A stretch of DNA of 12,822 nt, from contig JAFGBV010000125.1 of the NCBI GenBank assembly GCA_016932955.1, positions 1 through 12,822 on the forward strand, given 5' to 3'. Of the stretch, positions 1 to 6,681 are shown in pieces. The position numbers and the translations under genes are program-made. Source of the stretch: Anaerolineales bacterium. GTDB taxonomy: Bacteria; Chloroflexota; Anaerolineae; Anaerolineales; UBA4823. A model generated the notes under the pieces. That model worked only from the letters and a program-made list of their open reading frames with translations. It made no database searches and was not told the DNA's origin. How positions within the stretch are numbered: the stretch's first letter is position 1; each line of letters begins with the position of its first letter.

Positions 1-30
1 CTGTCGCGATATCGGTGGTTGTGTGGGCTG

Positions 31-816
31 TTAAGGAAAATCGCTTCTTTGCGTGCAGGCTAGCAGCGCTTTCAGCTCTTCTAACGGTTCTGGAACGGTC
101 AGCGCGATTATCGGTTGCCTGAGCGCTTGCACCAGGTCGACATCCAGATTGATCGCGAAAACAGCTCCAACCAGTGTTGGGTCACTGGTGAAAAGCCAAC
201 CCTCAGGCAGATAGCCAATCGCATCCGGGTTATAAGCAATCGCTTCCAGCATTGCCTGGGGATCTGGAGCGAGGTATGCTTGCGAGGTCACTGGGCTGTG
301 ATTCATCACAGCCTGATCAAACAGGCTCTGCTGTGCACTTTCTGAAGGATAAACCCAAACTTGAATTGATCCGCTGGACGCTGTGACTTGCACTGGGTCT
401 GCGATGGCAGCCCAGGAAACGATATCACCGCTGTAAATGCTGCGCAGTTGTTGGCGGGTCAGTGGCGGTGAGAGTGCTGTGATGGCAGCAGTATTTTGAG
501 CATTTGCGATCACCACGAGTTGAGTCTCTCCGAGTAGGCTGGCTTCGTAAGGGATGCTAGACTCTTCGAGGTCACCCAGGCGAAGAAGGATTTGCGCCGG
601 GTCAGTTGGGAATTGGATTGAGCCTGTTTCTTCCTGGATTGCCAGGCTGCCAGGGGCTTCGGACTGGCAGGCGAGAATGGCATCTGCCCAGGGCTGCAGT
701 TCCGGCGCGTAGATAACAGAGACGACCAGCTGCGCGTTCGGCGGGGTGGCAGAGGGTGGTGCGGTGCAGCCAGCCAGGGTGAAGAGCAGAAGAGTCGGGG
801 CAACCCAGCGTGGCAT
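31..816 (-). CDS. PstS-like (PBP2-type) substrate-binding lipoprotein
   Basis: A 261-residue exported lipoprotein. The N-terminus has a short hydrophobic stretch ending in a lipobox, LAGC, with Cys17 as the likely lipidated residue, then a Pro/Thr-rich tether. The body has hallmarks of the PstS/phosphate-binding-like PBP fold: a strand reading LVVIAN (about 100-105), then LTRQQLRSIYSGDIVSW (119-135), the usual place for the 'ltr..l..If.G.i..W' motif, and a late NPDAIGYLPEG (196-206). The SGT anion-binding motif expected near residue 158 reads PSESAQQSLF, so phosphate binding is doubtful. Cys50 and Cys254 could form a disulfide. It is the last gene of the tgt-uppP run, starting 3 bp after the uppP stop with no clear Shine-Dalgarno, so reinitiation is likely. 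No ABC permease or ATPase gene is in view. The fold assignment is fairly secure, the ligand unknown. Confidence 0.8.
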   Translation of the reverse strand: MPRWVAPTLLLFTLAGCTAPPSATPPNAQLVVSVIYAPELQPWADAILACQSEAPGSLAIQEETGSIQFPTDPAQILLRLGDLEESSIPYEASLLGETQLVVIANAQNTAAITALSPPLTRQQLRSIYSGDIVSWAAIADPVQVTASSGSIQVWVYPSESAQQSLFDQAVMNHSPVTSQAYLAPDPQAMLEAIAYNPDAIGYLPEGWLFTSDPTLVGAVFAINLDVDLVQALRQPIIALTVPEPLEELKALLACTQRSDFP

Positions 817-819
817 AGC

Positions 820-1641
820 TCAGCGGATCAAAGTTACAGCAACAACCAGCAGGCACAAGCAAACACAGTAGATCGCAAAGGCGTATAAGGGGCGGCGGGT
901 GAGGAATGCTAGAAGCCAGCGAATCGAGAGATATCCAACAATGGCTGAAGTGATGAAACCGACAGCAAGGGTAGGGATGCGTGTGGCAAACCCAGGGATT
1001 TGGAGCAGTTCATAGACCGCCCCGGCGCCTGCTGCTAACATGACCGGCACAGACATCAAGAAAGAGAAACGCGCAGCCGTTGGGCGATCGGTGTCGCGTA
1101 GCATACCGCCCGCGATGGTTGAGCCGGAGCGGGAGACGCCGGGGAACAATGCCAGCACCTGGAAAAGCCCAATCACGAGTGCATCTTTCCAATTTAGGTG
1201 CTCCATACTGCGGGTGCGTTTTCCAGCCTTTTCTGCGATCATCAGAAGCGCGGCGGTGAGCAATAGAAAGAGCGCAGTAGCCAGTGGGCTATCGAAGGCT
1301 GCCCCCACCAGGTCTTTAAGTAGTAAACCAGCCAAACCCGCTGGGATGGTTGCCAGGATCAGGTACCATCCCATGCGGGACTCTTGGGAGGCAAAGGGCT
1401 GCCTGCGCCACAGAGCACCCAACCAGCCACGGGCAATCGAAATCAGATCCTTAATGAAATATACGACCACGGCTACCAATGTGCCTACCTGCACCAGCAC
1501 ATCAAAGATCAATTCGTCTTGCGCGGGGATATTCCAGTTGAATAAGTAAGGTGTGATCACCAAATGAGCCGAGCTGGAGATGGGCAGGAACTCTGTCAGG
1601 CCTTGGATGATGCCCAGGATGATCGATTGCCAGATGCTCAT
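820..1641 (-). CDS. uppP: Undecaprenyl-diphosphatase (BacA/UppP family)
   Basis: An integral membrane enzyme that dephosphorylates undecaprenyl diphosphate to the monophosphate, recycling the lipid carrier for peptidoglycan and other envelope glycans; overexpression of the family gives bacitracin resistance. At 273 residues it has the usual family length. The first catalytic motif is QGLTEFLPISSSAHL (13-27), with Glu17 and His26 as expected catalytic residues; the second is PGVSRSGST (167-175), with Arg171. Several hydrophobic segments fill the rest. The ATG overlaps the tgt stop as ATGA (1638-1641), and an AGGAG lies about 10 bases upstream inside tgt, so translation is coupled to tgt. A lipoprotein gene follows after 3 bp. 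No key residue is missing; it should be functional. Confidence 0.97.
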   Translation of the reverse strand: MSIWQSIILGIIQGLTEFLPISSSAHLVITPYLFNWNIPAQDELIFDVLVQVGTLVAVVVYFIKDLISIARGWLGALWRRQPFASQESRMGWYLILATIPAGLAGLLLKDLVGAAFDSPLATALFLLLTAALLMIAEKAGKRTRSMEHLNWKDALVIGLFQVLALFPGVSRSGSTIAGGMLRDTDRPTAARFSFLMSVPVMLAAGAGAVYELLQIPGFATRIPTLAVGFITSAIVGYLSIRWLLAFLTRRPLYAFAIYCVCLCLLVVAVTLIR

Positions 1642-2756
1642 GGGGTGTTTTTCTCCTGCGAAGCAAAGAAATTATCCGCGAATGACTCCAGGTTACCCTC
1701 CAGGATCGCCTGGCGTAAATCGCCCATCAGTGATATCAAGGTGTGGAGATTGTGCAGGGTCAGCAGGGTCGCCGCCAGCATTTCCTTGGCTGTGATCAAA
1801 TGGCGCAGGTAAGCACGCGAAAAATGCTGGCAGGTGTAGCAAGAACATCCTTCATCGATTGGGCGTGCATCCCTGGCGTAGCCTGTATTGACCAGGTTGA
1901 GGCGTTGTGTGCGGGTCAGCGCAGCGTGGTGGCGGGCAAGTCGCGTCGGTAACACGCAATCGAATATATCGATCCCGCGCAGTACGCCATTGACCAGATC
2001 ACCGGGCGTTCCCACGCCCATCAGGTAGCGTGGCCGGTCCGCGGGGAGAATGTCATTCACAACATCAATCATGGCGTGCATTTCATTTTTTGTCTCCCCC
2101 ACCGATAGACCGCCGATCGCGTTACCGGGAAATCCCAGCCCCGCGATGAACTCTGCCGACCGTTGTCGAAGGTCTGGAAAAACACCACCCTGAACAATTC
2201 CAAATAAGGCCTGGTCGGGGCGCCTTTTGGCCTCCAGACAGCGCAGTGCCCAGGCATGGGTGCGCGCCATCGAGCACTCGTTATACTGGCGGTCGTAGGG
2301 TGGGGCGCATTCATCAAACGCCATGATGATATCTGCCCCCAGGTTTTCCTGGATGGTAATGGATTTTTCGGGGGTGAAACGGTGCGTTGAGCCATCAATA
2401 TGGCTCTTGAAGGTGGCGCCATCGTCGTCGATCTTGCGGCTATCGGCTAAGGAGAAGACCTGAAAGCCGCCCGAGTCGGTCAACATGGGGTGCGGCCAAT
2501 CCATGAATTTGTGTAGCCCGCCCATTTCGGCAACCAGCTCATCGCCGGGGCGCAGGTACAGATGATAGGTGTTGGCGAGCACCAGGCTGGCGCCTACCTC
2601 GCTCAACTGTACTGGGGTGACCGCTTTTACCGTTGCCTGTGTGCCCACGGGGGCAAACACAGGCGTCAGCAGGTTTCCGTGCGGGGTCTGAAAAATGCCA
2701 GCCCGGGCTTTTCCCTGGCTGGCCAGCACCTCAAAATGAAAAGGCTTCTTAGTCAC
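1638..2756 (-). CDS. tgt: Queuine/preQ1 tRNA-guanine transglycosylase (Tgt)
   Basis: A 372-residue enzyme that exchanges guanine-34 in GUN-anticodon tRNAs for the queuosine precursor preQ1. Visible signatures: DSGGFQVF (94-101) with the general base Asp94; GIVQGG (186-191); GLSVGE (216-221); and DIFDCVLPTR (263-272) with the expected covalent nucleophile Asp266. The zinc site is CxCxxC at 304/306/309 plus His335, exactly 25 residues after the last Cys as in bacterial Tgt. After the nucleophile the usual ARNG reads ARHH (274-277), a deviation in a normally conserved patch. The start is GTG (2754-2756): it places FxFEVLA at the usual distance from the N-terminus, there is no nearby ATG, and no Shine-Dalgarno precedes it. 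A TATAAT lies 8 bases upstream, implying a leaderless message. No other queuosine genes are in the window. Confidence 0.96.
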   Translation of the reverse strand: MTKKPFHFEVLASQGKARAGIFQTPHGNLLTPVFAPVGTQATVKAVTPVQLSEVGASLVLANTYHLYLRPGDELVAEMGGLHKFMDWPHPMLTDSGGFQVFSLADSRKIDDDGATFKSHIDGSTHRFTPEKSITIQENLGADIIMAFDECAPPYDRQYNECSMARTHAWALRCLEAKRRPDQALFGIVQGGVFPDLRQRSAEFIAGLGFPGNAIGGLSVGETKNEMHAMIDVVNDILPADRPRYLMGVGTPGDLVNGVLRGIDIFDCVLPTRLARHHAALTRTQRLNLVNTGYARDARPIDEGCSCYTCQHFSRAYLRHLITAKEMLAATLLTLHNLHTLISLMGDLRQAILEGNLESFADNFFASQEKNTP

Positions 2757-2761
2757 AAGGC

Positions 2762-2791
2762 TTGATTATAACCGATGTGGGTTGATATAAT
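2762..2791 (+). promoter_or_regulatory. Predicted sigma-70-type promoter for the small ORF / histidine kinase / CpXC operon
   Basis: TTGATT (2762-2767) and a perfect TATAAT (2786-2791) are separated by 18 bases. The predicted start is near 2798, giving a leader of about 21 bases to the small ORF at 2819 and about 149 bases to the histidine kinase. The -35 box physically overlaps the -10 box of the divergent tgt promoter, so the two promoters probably cannot be occupied at once. Confidence 0.55.
2765..2770 (-). promoter_or_regulatory. Predicted -10 box for tgt (near-leaderless mRNA)
   Basis: Read on the minus strand this is a perfect TATAAT. Normal spacing puts the transcription start near 2758, only about two bases before the GTG start codon of tgt at 2756. 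No good -35 hexamer is seen at 17-18 bases (GAATTA at about 2788-2793 is poor). The lack of a Shine-Dalgarno fits leaderless initiation. Confidence 0.5.
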
Positions 2792-2818
2792 TCACCCGTC
2801 TTGTCGTTAGGAATAGCG

Positions 2819-2944
2819 ATGCAAATTTTCAATCTGCCCGGGCTAAATTCTCCTCCTCTTCGCATGAGGTGCAGCGAGACTAATGAAAGTATGAAGGTCA
2901 GCGGAGAATTGATCGCCTTGGCTGAGAAAGAGAACCTGTCTTAA
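2819..2944 (+). CDS. Small ORF, 41 residues, upstream of the histidine kinase
   Basis: An unrecognised 41-codon ORF beginning MQIFNLPGLN and ending in a short acidic/basic stretch (LIALAEKENLS). Support: a promoter 28-57 bases upstream, an AGGA (2809-2812) six bases before the ATG, and a stop only 2 bp before the ATG of the kinase, in a different frame, as expected for translational coupling. It has no membrane segment or signal peptide and one Cys. The kinase ATG itself lacks a strong Shine-Dalgarno, so translation of this ORF could deliver ribosomes to it. It may be a real micro-protein, a leader peptide, or chance; no homologue is known to me. Confidence 0.4.
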   Translation: MQIFNLPGLNSPPLRMRCSETNESMKVSGELIALAEKENLS

Positions 2945-2946
2945 CC

Positions 2947-4545
2947 ATGTTACCCGATTTCCGTGTCCGACAGCGCGATTACCTGCTCGAAATCAGCCGC
3001 GCTCTCACCCAGGAATTGCACCTCGATCGTCTCCTCGATCGCATTCTGGCGATCTCCGCAGAAATGCTTGCTGGGCAGGCAGGCCTCATCGCATTGCGCG
3101 GCGAGCAAGGGGGTTGGACGGTGGCTTCCAGCCATGGCATTCCTGCTGCCTTTGCGCGGTACCTCGAGCCGCTGCTCTCCGCTGTACCTGACCATGAAGA
3201 TCCCGCACGTTTTGAGCTGCCCGAGATCAACCGGATTCTCCAGAGGCTGGCGCATAATGTTAGCTGGGGGCTGTTAACCGGCGTTGGTTTACCACTGATC
3301 GCCCGGGAGCGCGTAATCGGTGTAATCTTTATCTTCCGTAACTATCCGGGGGTTTTCTCGACGAATGATCGCACATTGCTGCAAAGTTTTGCCAACCAGG
3401 CAGCCATTGCTGTGCAAAATGCCCAGCTTTATGCGCAAGTGAGCCACGAAAAGCAGCGCATGGATGCGCTGCTCGATTCGGCTGCCGATGGAATTTTGAT
3501 TTTGCTGCCCGATCACCAGGTGCAGCGTTGCAACCCGGCTTTTTCACGCATCCTCGGAATGCCTGCTGCTGAAGTGCTGGGGAAACGCCATGAAGATGTT
3601 ATCCGCCTGGCACGCAGCCAGGATGGAATGACCCTGGAAAAGGCGGAAGCCGGTGGCTGGCCCTTGGCTTCCACCGCAACCCTTTATGTTGAAGGCGACC
3701 TCCAGCGCCTGGGTGGTATACCGCTTCCGGTGGGGATCACCTATGCTCCGCTGATTTCGACAGATGGTACCCTGTTGAACATTATCGCCACCGTGCGCGA
3801 CATCACCCGTTTTCGAGAAGCCGAAGAGATCAAGAGCACTTTTATATCCGTCATCAGCCATGAGTTGAAAACCCCCGTGGCTCTGATCAAAGGTTATGTC
3901 GGTACATTGCGCCGTGAAGATGCCGTCTGGGATCGCGAAGTTGTCCAGGATAGCCTGGAGATCATCGAAGAAGAGGCCGACCGATTGACATTGATGATCG
4001 AAAACCTTCTCGATGCTTCGCGCTTGCAGGCTGGCGGTATCCACATCAACCATACCGATGTTGCATTGGATCGGTTGATCCAGCGGACGGTTGAGCGATT
4101 CCGCACTCAATCCTTGCATCACGCTATGCTTGTAGATCTCCCGCCCGATTTTCCGATCATATTAGGCGACGAGTCTCGATTGGAGCAGGTGATCTCTAAT
4201 CTGCTGTCGAACGCCATCAAATACTCCCCGCAAGGTGGGGATATCCATGTAACGGGTAAAGTTCTTCCAGAGCAGGTGATTATCTGTATTCGAGACCAGG
4301 GGCCCGGTGTGGCGCCGGAAGATGCCCCCCATATCTTTGAGCGATTTTATCGTTCAACAGACGCCAAACGCACCACCAAGGGTGCAGGCCTTGGACTATA
4401 TCTTGCGCGCGCAGTCATTGAAGCCCATGGCGGGCGTATTTGGGTGGATCCAACCCCCGGTGAAGGTGCGCGCATTTGTTTTTCGTTGCTTCGTTCCGAA
4501 TCCACCCCAAATTTAGGAGAACCTGATGCCAAAAACACGTATTAA
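2947..4545 (+). CDS. Soluble sensor histidine kinase (GAF-PAS-HisKA-HATPase)
   Basis: A 532-residue two-component sensor kinase, expected to autophosphorylate on His and pass the phosphate to a response regulator. Domain order: GAF about 11-163 (LLEISRALTQEL opening helix), PAS about 168-290, HisKA about 295-360, HATPase_c about 405-515. The H-box is SVISHELKTP with His305; the N-box is NLLSNAIKYSP (418-428); G1 is DQGPG (450-454); G2 is GAGLGLYLAR (479-488). No transmembrane helix is seen, so it should sense an intracellular signal through GAF or PAS. No response regulator or receiver domain is in the window. The ATG is the first possible start: an in-frame TGA lies at 2923-2925. It sits 2 bp after a small ORF, and the gene end overlaps the next gene by 20 bp. 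All catalytic motifs are intact. Confidence 0.95.
   Translation: MLPDFRVRQRDYLLEISRALTQELHLDRLLDRILAISAEMLAGQAGLIALRGEQGGWTVASSHGIPAAFARYLEPLLSAVPDHEDPARFELPEINRILQRLAHNVSWGLLTGVGLPLIARERVIGVIFIFRNYPGVFSTNDRTLLQSFANQAAIAVQNAQLYAQVSHEKQRMDALLDSAADGILILLPDHQVQRCNPAFSRILGMPAAEVLGKRHEDVIRLARSQDGMTLEKAEAGGWPLASTATLYVEGDLQRLGGIPLPVGITYAPLISTDGTLLNIIATVRDITRFREAEEIKSTFISVISHELKTPVALIKGYVGTLRREDAVWDREVVQDSLEIIEEEADRLTLMIENLLDASRLQAGGIHINHTDVALDRLIQRTVERFRTQSLHHAMLVDLPPDFPIILGDESRLEQVISNLLSNAIKYSPQGGDIHVTGKVLPEQVIICIRDQGPGVAPEDAPHIFERFYRSTDAKRTTKGAGLGLYLARAVIEAHGGRIWVDPTPGEGARICFSLLRSESTPNLGEPDAKNTY
4515..4520 (+). promoter_or_regulatory. Ribosome binding site of the CpXC gene, inside the kinase gene
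   Basis: AGGAGA five bases before the ATG at 4526. It lies inside the last codons of the histidine kinase and fixes the CpXC start with a 20-bp overlap. Confidence 0.75.
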
Positions 4546-5866
4546 TTGCCCAAACTGCCGTCAGCCCATTGCTGCAGATATCGAACAATTATTTGATGTT
4601 GGCCAGAATCCATCTGCCAAACAGCAGTTTCTGAGTGGAATGTTTAATATTGCCCAATGTCCCCATTGTGGTTTTCAGGGCAACCTGGCAACGCCCCTGG
4701 TTTATCACGATCCACAAAAAGAGTTGCTGCTCACTTACTTCCCGGCTGAATTAGGATTGCCCGTCAATGAGCAAGAGCGTATCATCGGCCCACTGATCAC
4801 CCGGGTGATGAACAGCCTCCCCCAGGAGCAGCGCAAAGCTTACCTGTTCCGCCCGCAAACCATGTTTACCTTGCAGAGTATGATCGAGCGGGTTTTGGAA
4901 GCTGATGGGATCACGAAGGAAATGATCGAGGCGCAGCAGCAGCGTTTGGCCTTGATTCAGCAGTTGATGGGTGCATCCGATGAGGAGATTGCGGAGATTG
5001 CTGCCCGCGAAGATGCCGCTATCGATAGTGATTTCTACAGCATTTTAAACAGGCTCATGCAAACTGCCCTTGTCAGCGGAGATGAGACTTCTGCACGGCG
5101 GTTAAACGAATTGCAGCAAAAGCTGATGCCGATCACGACTTTTGGGCGGAAGATCGCGGAGCAGAGTAAAGAAGTGGAGGCAGCCATTCAGAATCTGCAA
5201 AATGCCGGTAAGAATCTGACCCAGGAAAAACTGCTTGATTTGGTCATCCAGGCGCCGAATGAGATCCAATTAAGCGTGATCGTTAGCATGGCGCGCCCGG
5301 GCATGGATTACACTTTCTTCCAGATGCTCAGCGAGCGGCTTGACCGTTCCACTGGTGAGGAGCGTGAGCGCTTAATAAAACGGCGTGAACAGTTATTGGA
5401 GATGACGCAGGCCATTGACAAACAAGCTGAAGAACGCTCTTTGCGCGCCCGGCAGCTCTTGAACGCGCTGCTCCAGGCTGCCGACACTCGCGAGGCCACG
5501 ATCCAGAATCTGCCCGCGATCGATGAGTTCCTGCTGCACGTTTTTGACGAGGAAATGGAAATCGCCCGGAAGAAGGGCGACCTGGACCGCATCTCCCGCT
5601 TGAAGCAGATCCAGGAAGTGATCGAGGAGGCCAGTGCTCCACCTCCCGAGCTGGCATTGATCGAGGAACTGTTGGATTCTCCCGATGATGATTCTCTACT
5701 GCGAAGCATCGAAGCACGCCGAGACGAAATCACGCCGGAGTTTATGGAGATGCTGACCGGTCTGGCGGCGCGCCCACAAGAGGGGCAGGATCCTCAAATC
5801 ACCGAGCGTATCCAGGCTTTATATAAGGCAGTGCTGCGCTTATCGATGCAGGGAAAGATGGGCTAG
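4526..5866 (+). CDS. CpXC-domain protein with long helical C-terminal region
   Basis: A 446-residue protein of unknown function. The N-terminus is a CpXC-type domain: CPNC (Cys8, Cys11) and CPHC (Cys45, Cys48) form a probable four-cysteine zinc site, followed by a block (LLLTYFPAELGLP) typical of this domain. From about residue 100 to the end it is almost entirely charged and helical, rich in Glu, Gln, Arg and Leu, with probable coiled coil around 205-235 and 270-310; the far C-terminus may form a small helical bundle. There is no signal peptide or membrane segment, so it should be cytosolic. It is translationally coupled to the upstream histidine kinase (20-bp overlap, good AGGAGA), which suggests they act together, perhaps as adaptor or partner; that is inference. 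It ends convergently on the FHA regulator, sharing a CTAG that supplies both stops. Confidence 0.88.
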   Translation: MPKTRINCPNCRQPIAADIEQLFDVGQNPSAKQQFLSGMFNIAQCPHCGFQGNLATPLVYHDPQKELLLTYFPAELGLPVNEQERIIGPLITRVMNSLPQEQRKAYLFRPQTMFTLQSMIERVLEADGITKEMIEAQQQRLALIQQLMGASDEEIAEIAAREDAAIDSDFYSILNRLMQTALVSGDETSARRLNELQQKLMPITTFGRKIAEQSKEVEAAIQNLQNAGKNLTQEKLLDLVIQAPNEIQLSVIVSMARPGMDYTFFQMLSERLDRSTGEERERLIKRREQLLEMTQAIDKQAEERSLRARQLLNALLQAADTREATIQNLPAIDEFLLHVFDEEMEIARKKGDLDRISRLKQIQEVIEEASAPPPELALIEELLDSPDDDSLLRSIEARRDEITPEFMEMLTGLAARPQEGQDPQITERIQALYKAVLRLSMQGKMG

Positions 5867-6540
5867 TTGATAGGAGGATTGTCCAGCCTCAGGCCATGGC
5901 CGCGCACAGTCACCAGGTAAGCATGTAGCGGATCTGCGGCTGCCAGGCGGTCACGCAGCCGCCTCACCAATGCATCCAGGGCCTGCTCTGAAATCTCGAT
6001 CGCGTTTTCTTTTCCCCATACCGTCTGGATTAATTCTGGCCGCGTGACAACGCGGCCTTTGCTTTCATATAACAGTTCGAGTAACTGAAATTGAGAGACA
6101 GAGAGGGGAGGAAGAACCTCTTCCTCGTTGACCCAAACGCGGCGCGAGCGTTGCTCGAGACGCAGTCGGTACTTCACGGTGCTGATTGGAGCCATCTCAA
6201 CCCCAGCGGATTCCAGGGGTAAGGTGGCGTCGGCGCTCAGGTATAGGAACTGCTGGGCAAGAGCTACCTGTACCGTGTCGCCATCCTTCAAGAGGACAGG
6301 ATCGATGATAAGTTCGCCATTGTGATGCGTGCCGTTCTTGCTGCCCAGGTCTTCGAGCTCGATCCCATTGGATGTAACATTCAGGCGCGCATGATAACGT
6401 GATACCTGGCGATCCGGTATGATGATGCCACAACTCTGATCTCGCCCAAGCACGATGGTATCGTTGAGCATCCAGCGTTGCCCGTTCAACGGGCCAGTCT
6501 GTGCCACCAGAGTTGGTAGATCATCGCTGTTTCGTACCAT
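5863..6540 (-). CDS. FHA domain - OmpR-type winged-helix transcriptional regulator
   Basis: A 225-residue fusion. The N-terminal half (about 10-100) is a forkhead-associated domain with all landmark residues: Gly32-Arg33, Ser47 and His50 in VSRYH, the DLGSKNGT block (64-71) with Asn69, and Asn74-Gly75. Such domains bind phosphothreonine peptides. The C-terminal half (about 124-220) is a Trans_reg_C winged helix as in OmpR/PhoB, with the likely recognition helix at 184-199 and the wing around TVRGHGLRL (211-219). There is no receiver domain, so control should come from phospho-Thr binding and not aspartyl phosphorylation. It is transcribed divergently from a Ser/Thr kinase 141 bp away, the obvious candidate partner. 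The order is the reverse of mycobacterial EmbR (winged helix first, FHA last). GGAGGA at 6546-6551, five bases before the ATG, fixes the start. Confidence 0.92.
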   Translation of the reverse strand: MVRNSDDLPTLVAQTGPLNGQRWMLNDTIVLGRDQSCGIIIPDRQVSRYHARLNVTSNGIELEDLGSKNGTHHNGELIIDPVLLKDGDTVQVALAQQFLYLSADATLPLESAGVEMAPISTVKYRLRLEQRSRRVWVNEEEVLPPLSVSQFQLLELLYESKGRVVTRPELIQTVWGKENAIEISEQALDALVRRLRDRLAAADPLHAYLVTVRGHGLRLDNPPIN

Positions 6541-6681
6541 CGGTTTCCTCCATATTGCACCTGTCCCACTCGCTCCAGGCGATAGGGCTAATATACCATA
6601 AAGTTACGGGTTGGGTATTTCAGAACCTCTAAGCTGCACATAAATTCCGCCGGGAAGGTATAATACAGGTGTTGAACTGGA
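6541..6681. promoter_or_regulatory. Divergent intergenic region between FHA regulator and Ser/Thr kinase
   Basis: 141 bp carrying the signals of both genes. Toward the regulator (minus strand) there is a strong GGAGGA Shine-Dalgarno at 6546-6551 and a possible TATATT -10 at 6590-6595 without a convincing -35. Toward the kinase there is a TATAAT at 6659-6664. The regulator may bind here to control itself and the kinase, but I see no clear direct repeat that would be its operator. Confidence 0.45.
6635..6664 (+). promoter_or_regulatory. Predicted promoter of the Ser/Thr kinase gene
   Basis: A perfect TATAAT at 6659-6664 with a weak -35, TGCACA, at 6635-6640 (18-base spacer). The predicted transcription start near 6671 leaves a leader of only about 11 bases before the ATG at 6682, with at best a weak ribosome binding site (CTGG). 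Confidence 0.5.

Noticed and set aside
1040..1549. 169-codon plus-strand ORF opposite uppP
   Set aside because: Ser/Arg-rich product typical of a reverse-frame shadow of a membrane protein gene; uppP motifs are intact on the other strand.
2757..2818. Possible riboswitch (for example preQ1) ahead of tgt
   Set aside because: The predicted tgt leader is only a couple of bases and the short intergenic space is filled by two promoters; no aptamer-like structure fits.
3544..4122. 192-codon antisense ORF within the histidine kinase
   Set aside because: It is opposite a gene with complete HisKA/PAS motifs, shows no recognisable domain, and has no ribosome binding site; a codon-bias shadow.
5308..5733. 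141-codon minus-strand ORF opposite the CpXC gene
   Set aside because: Ser/Arg-rich antisense reading of Glu/Leu-rich helical codons; no promoter or binding site.
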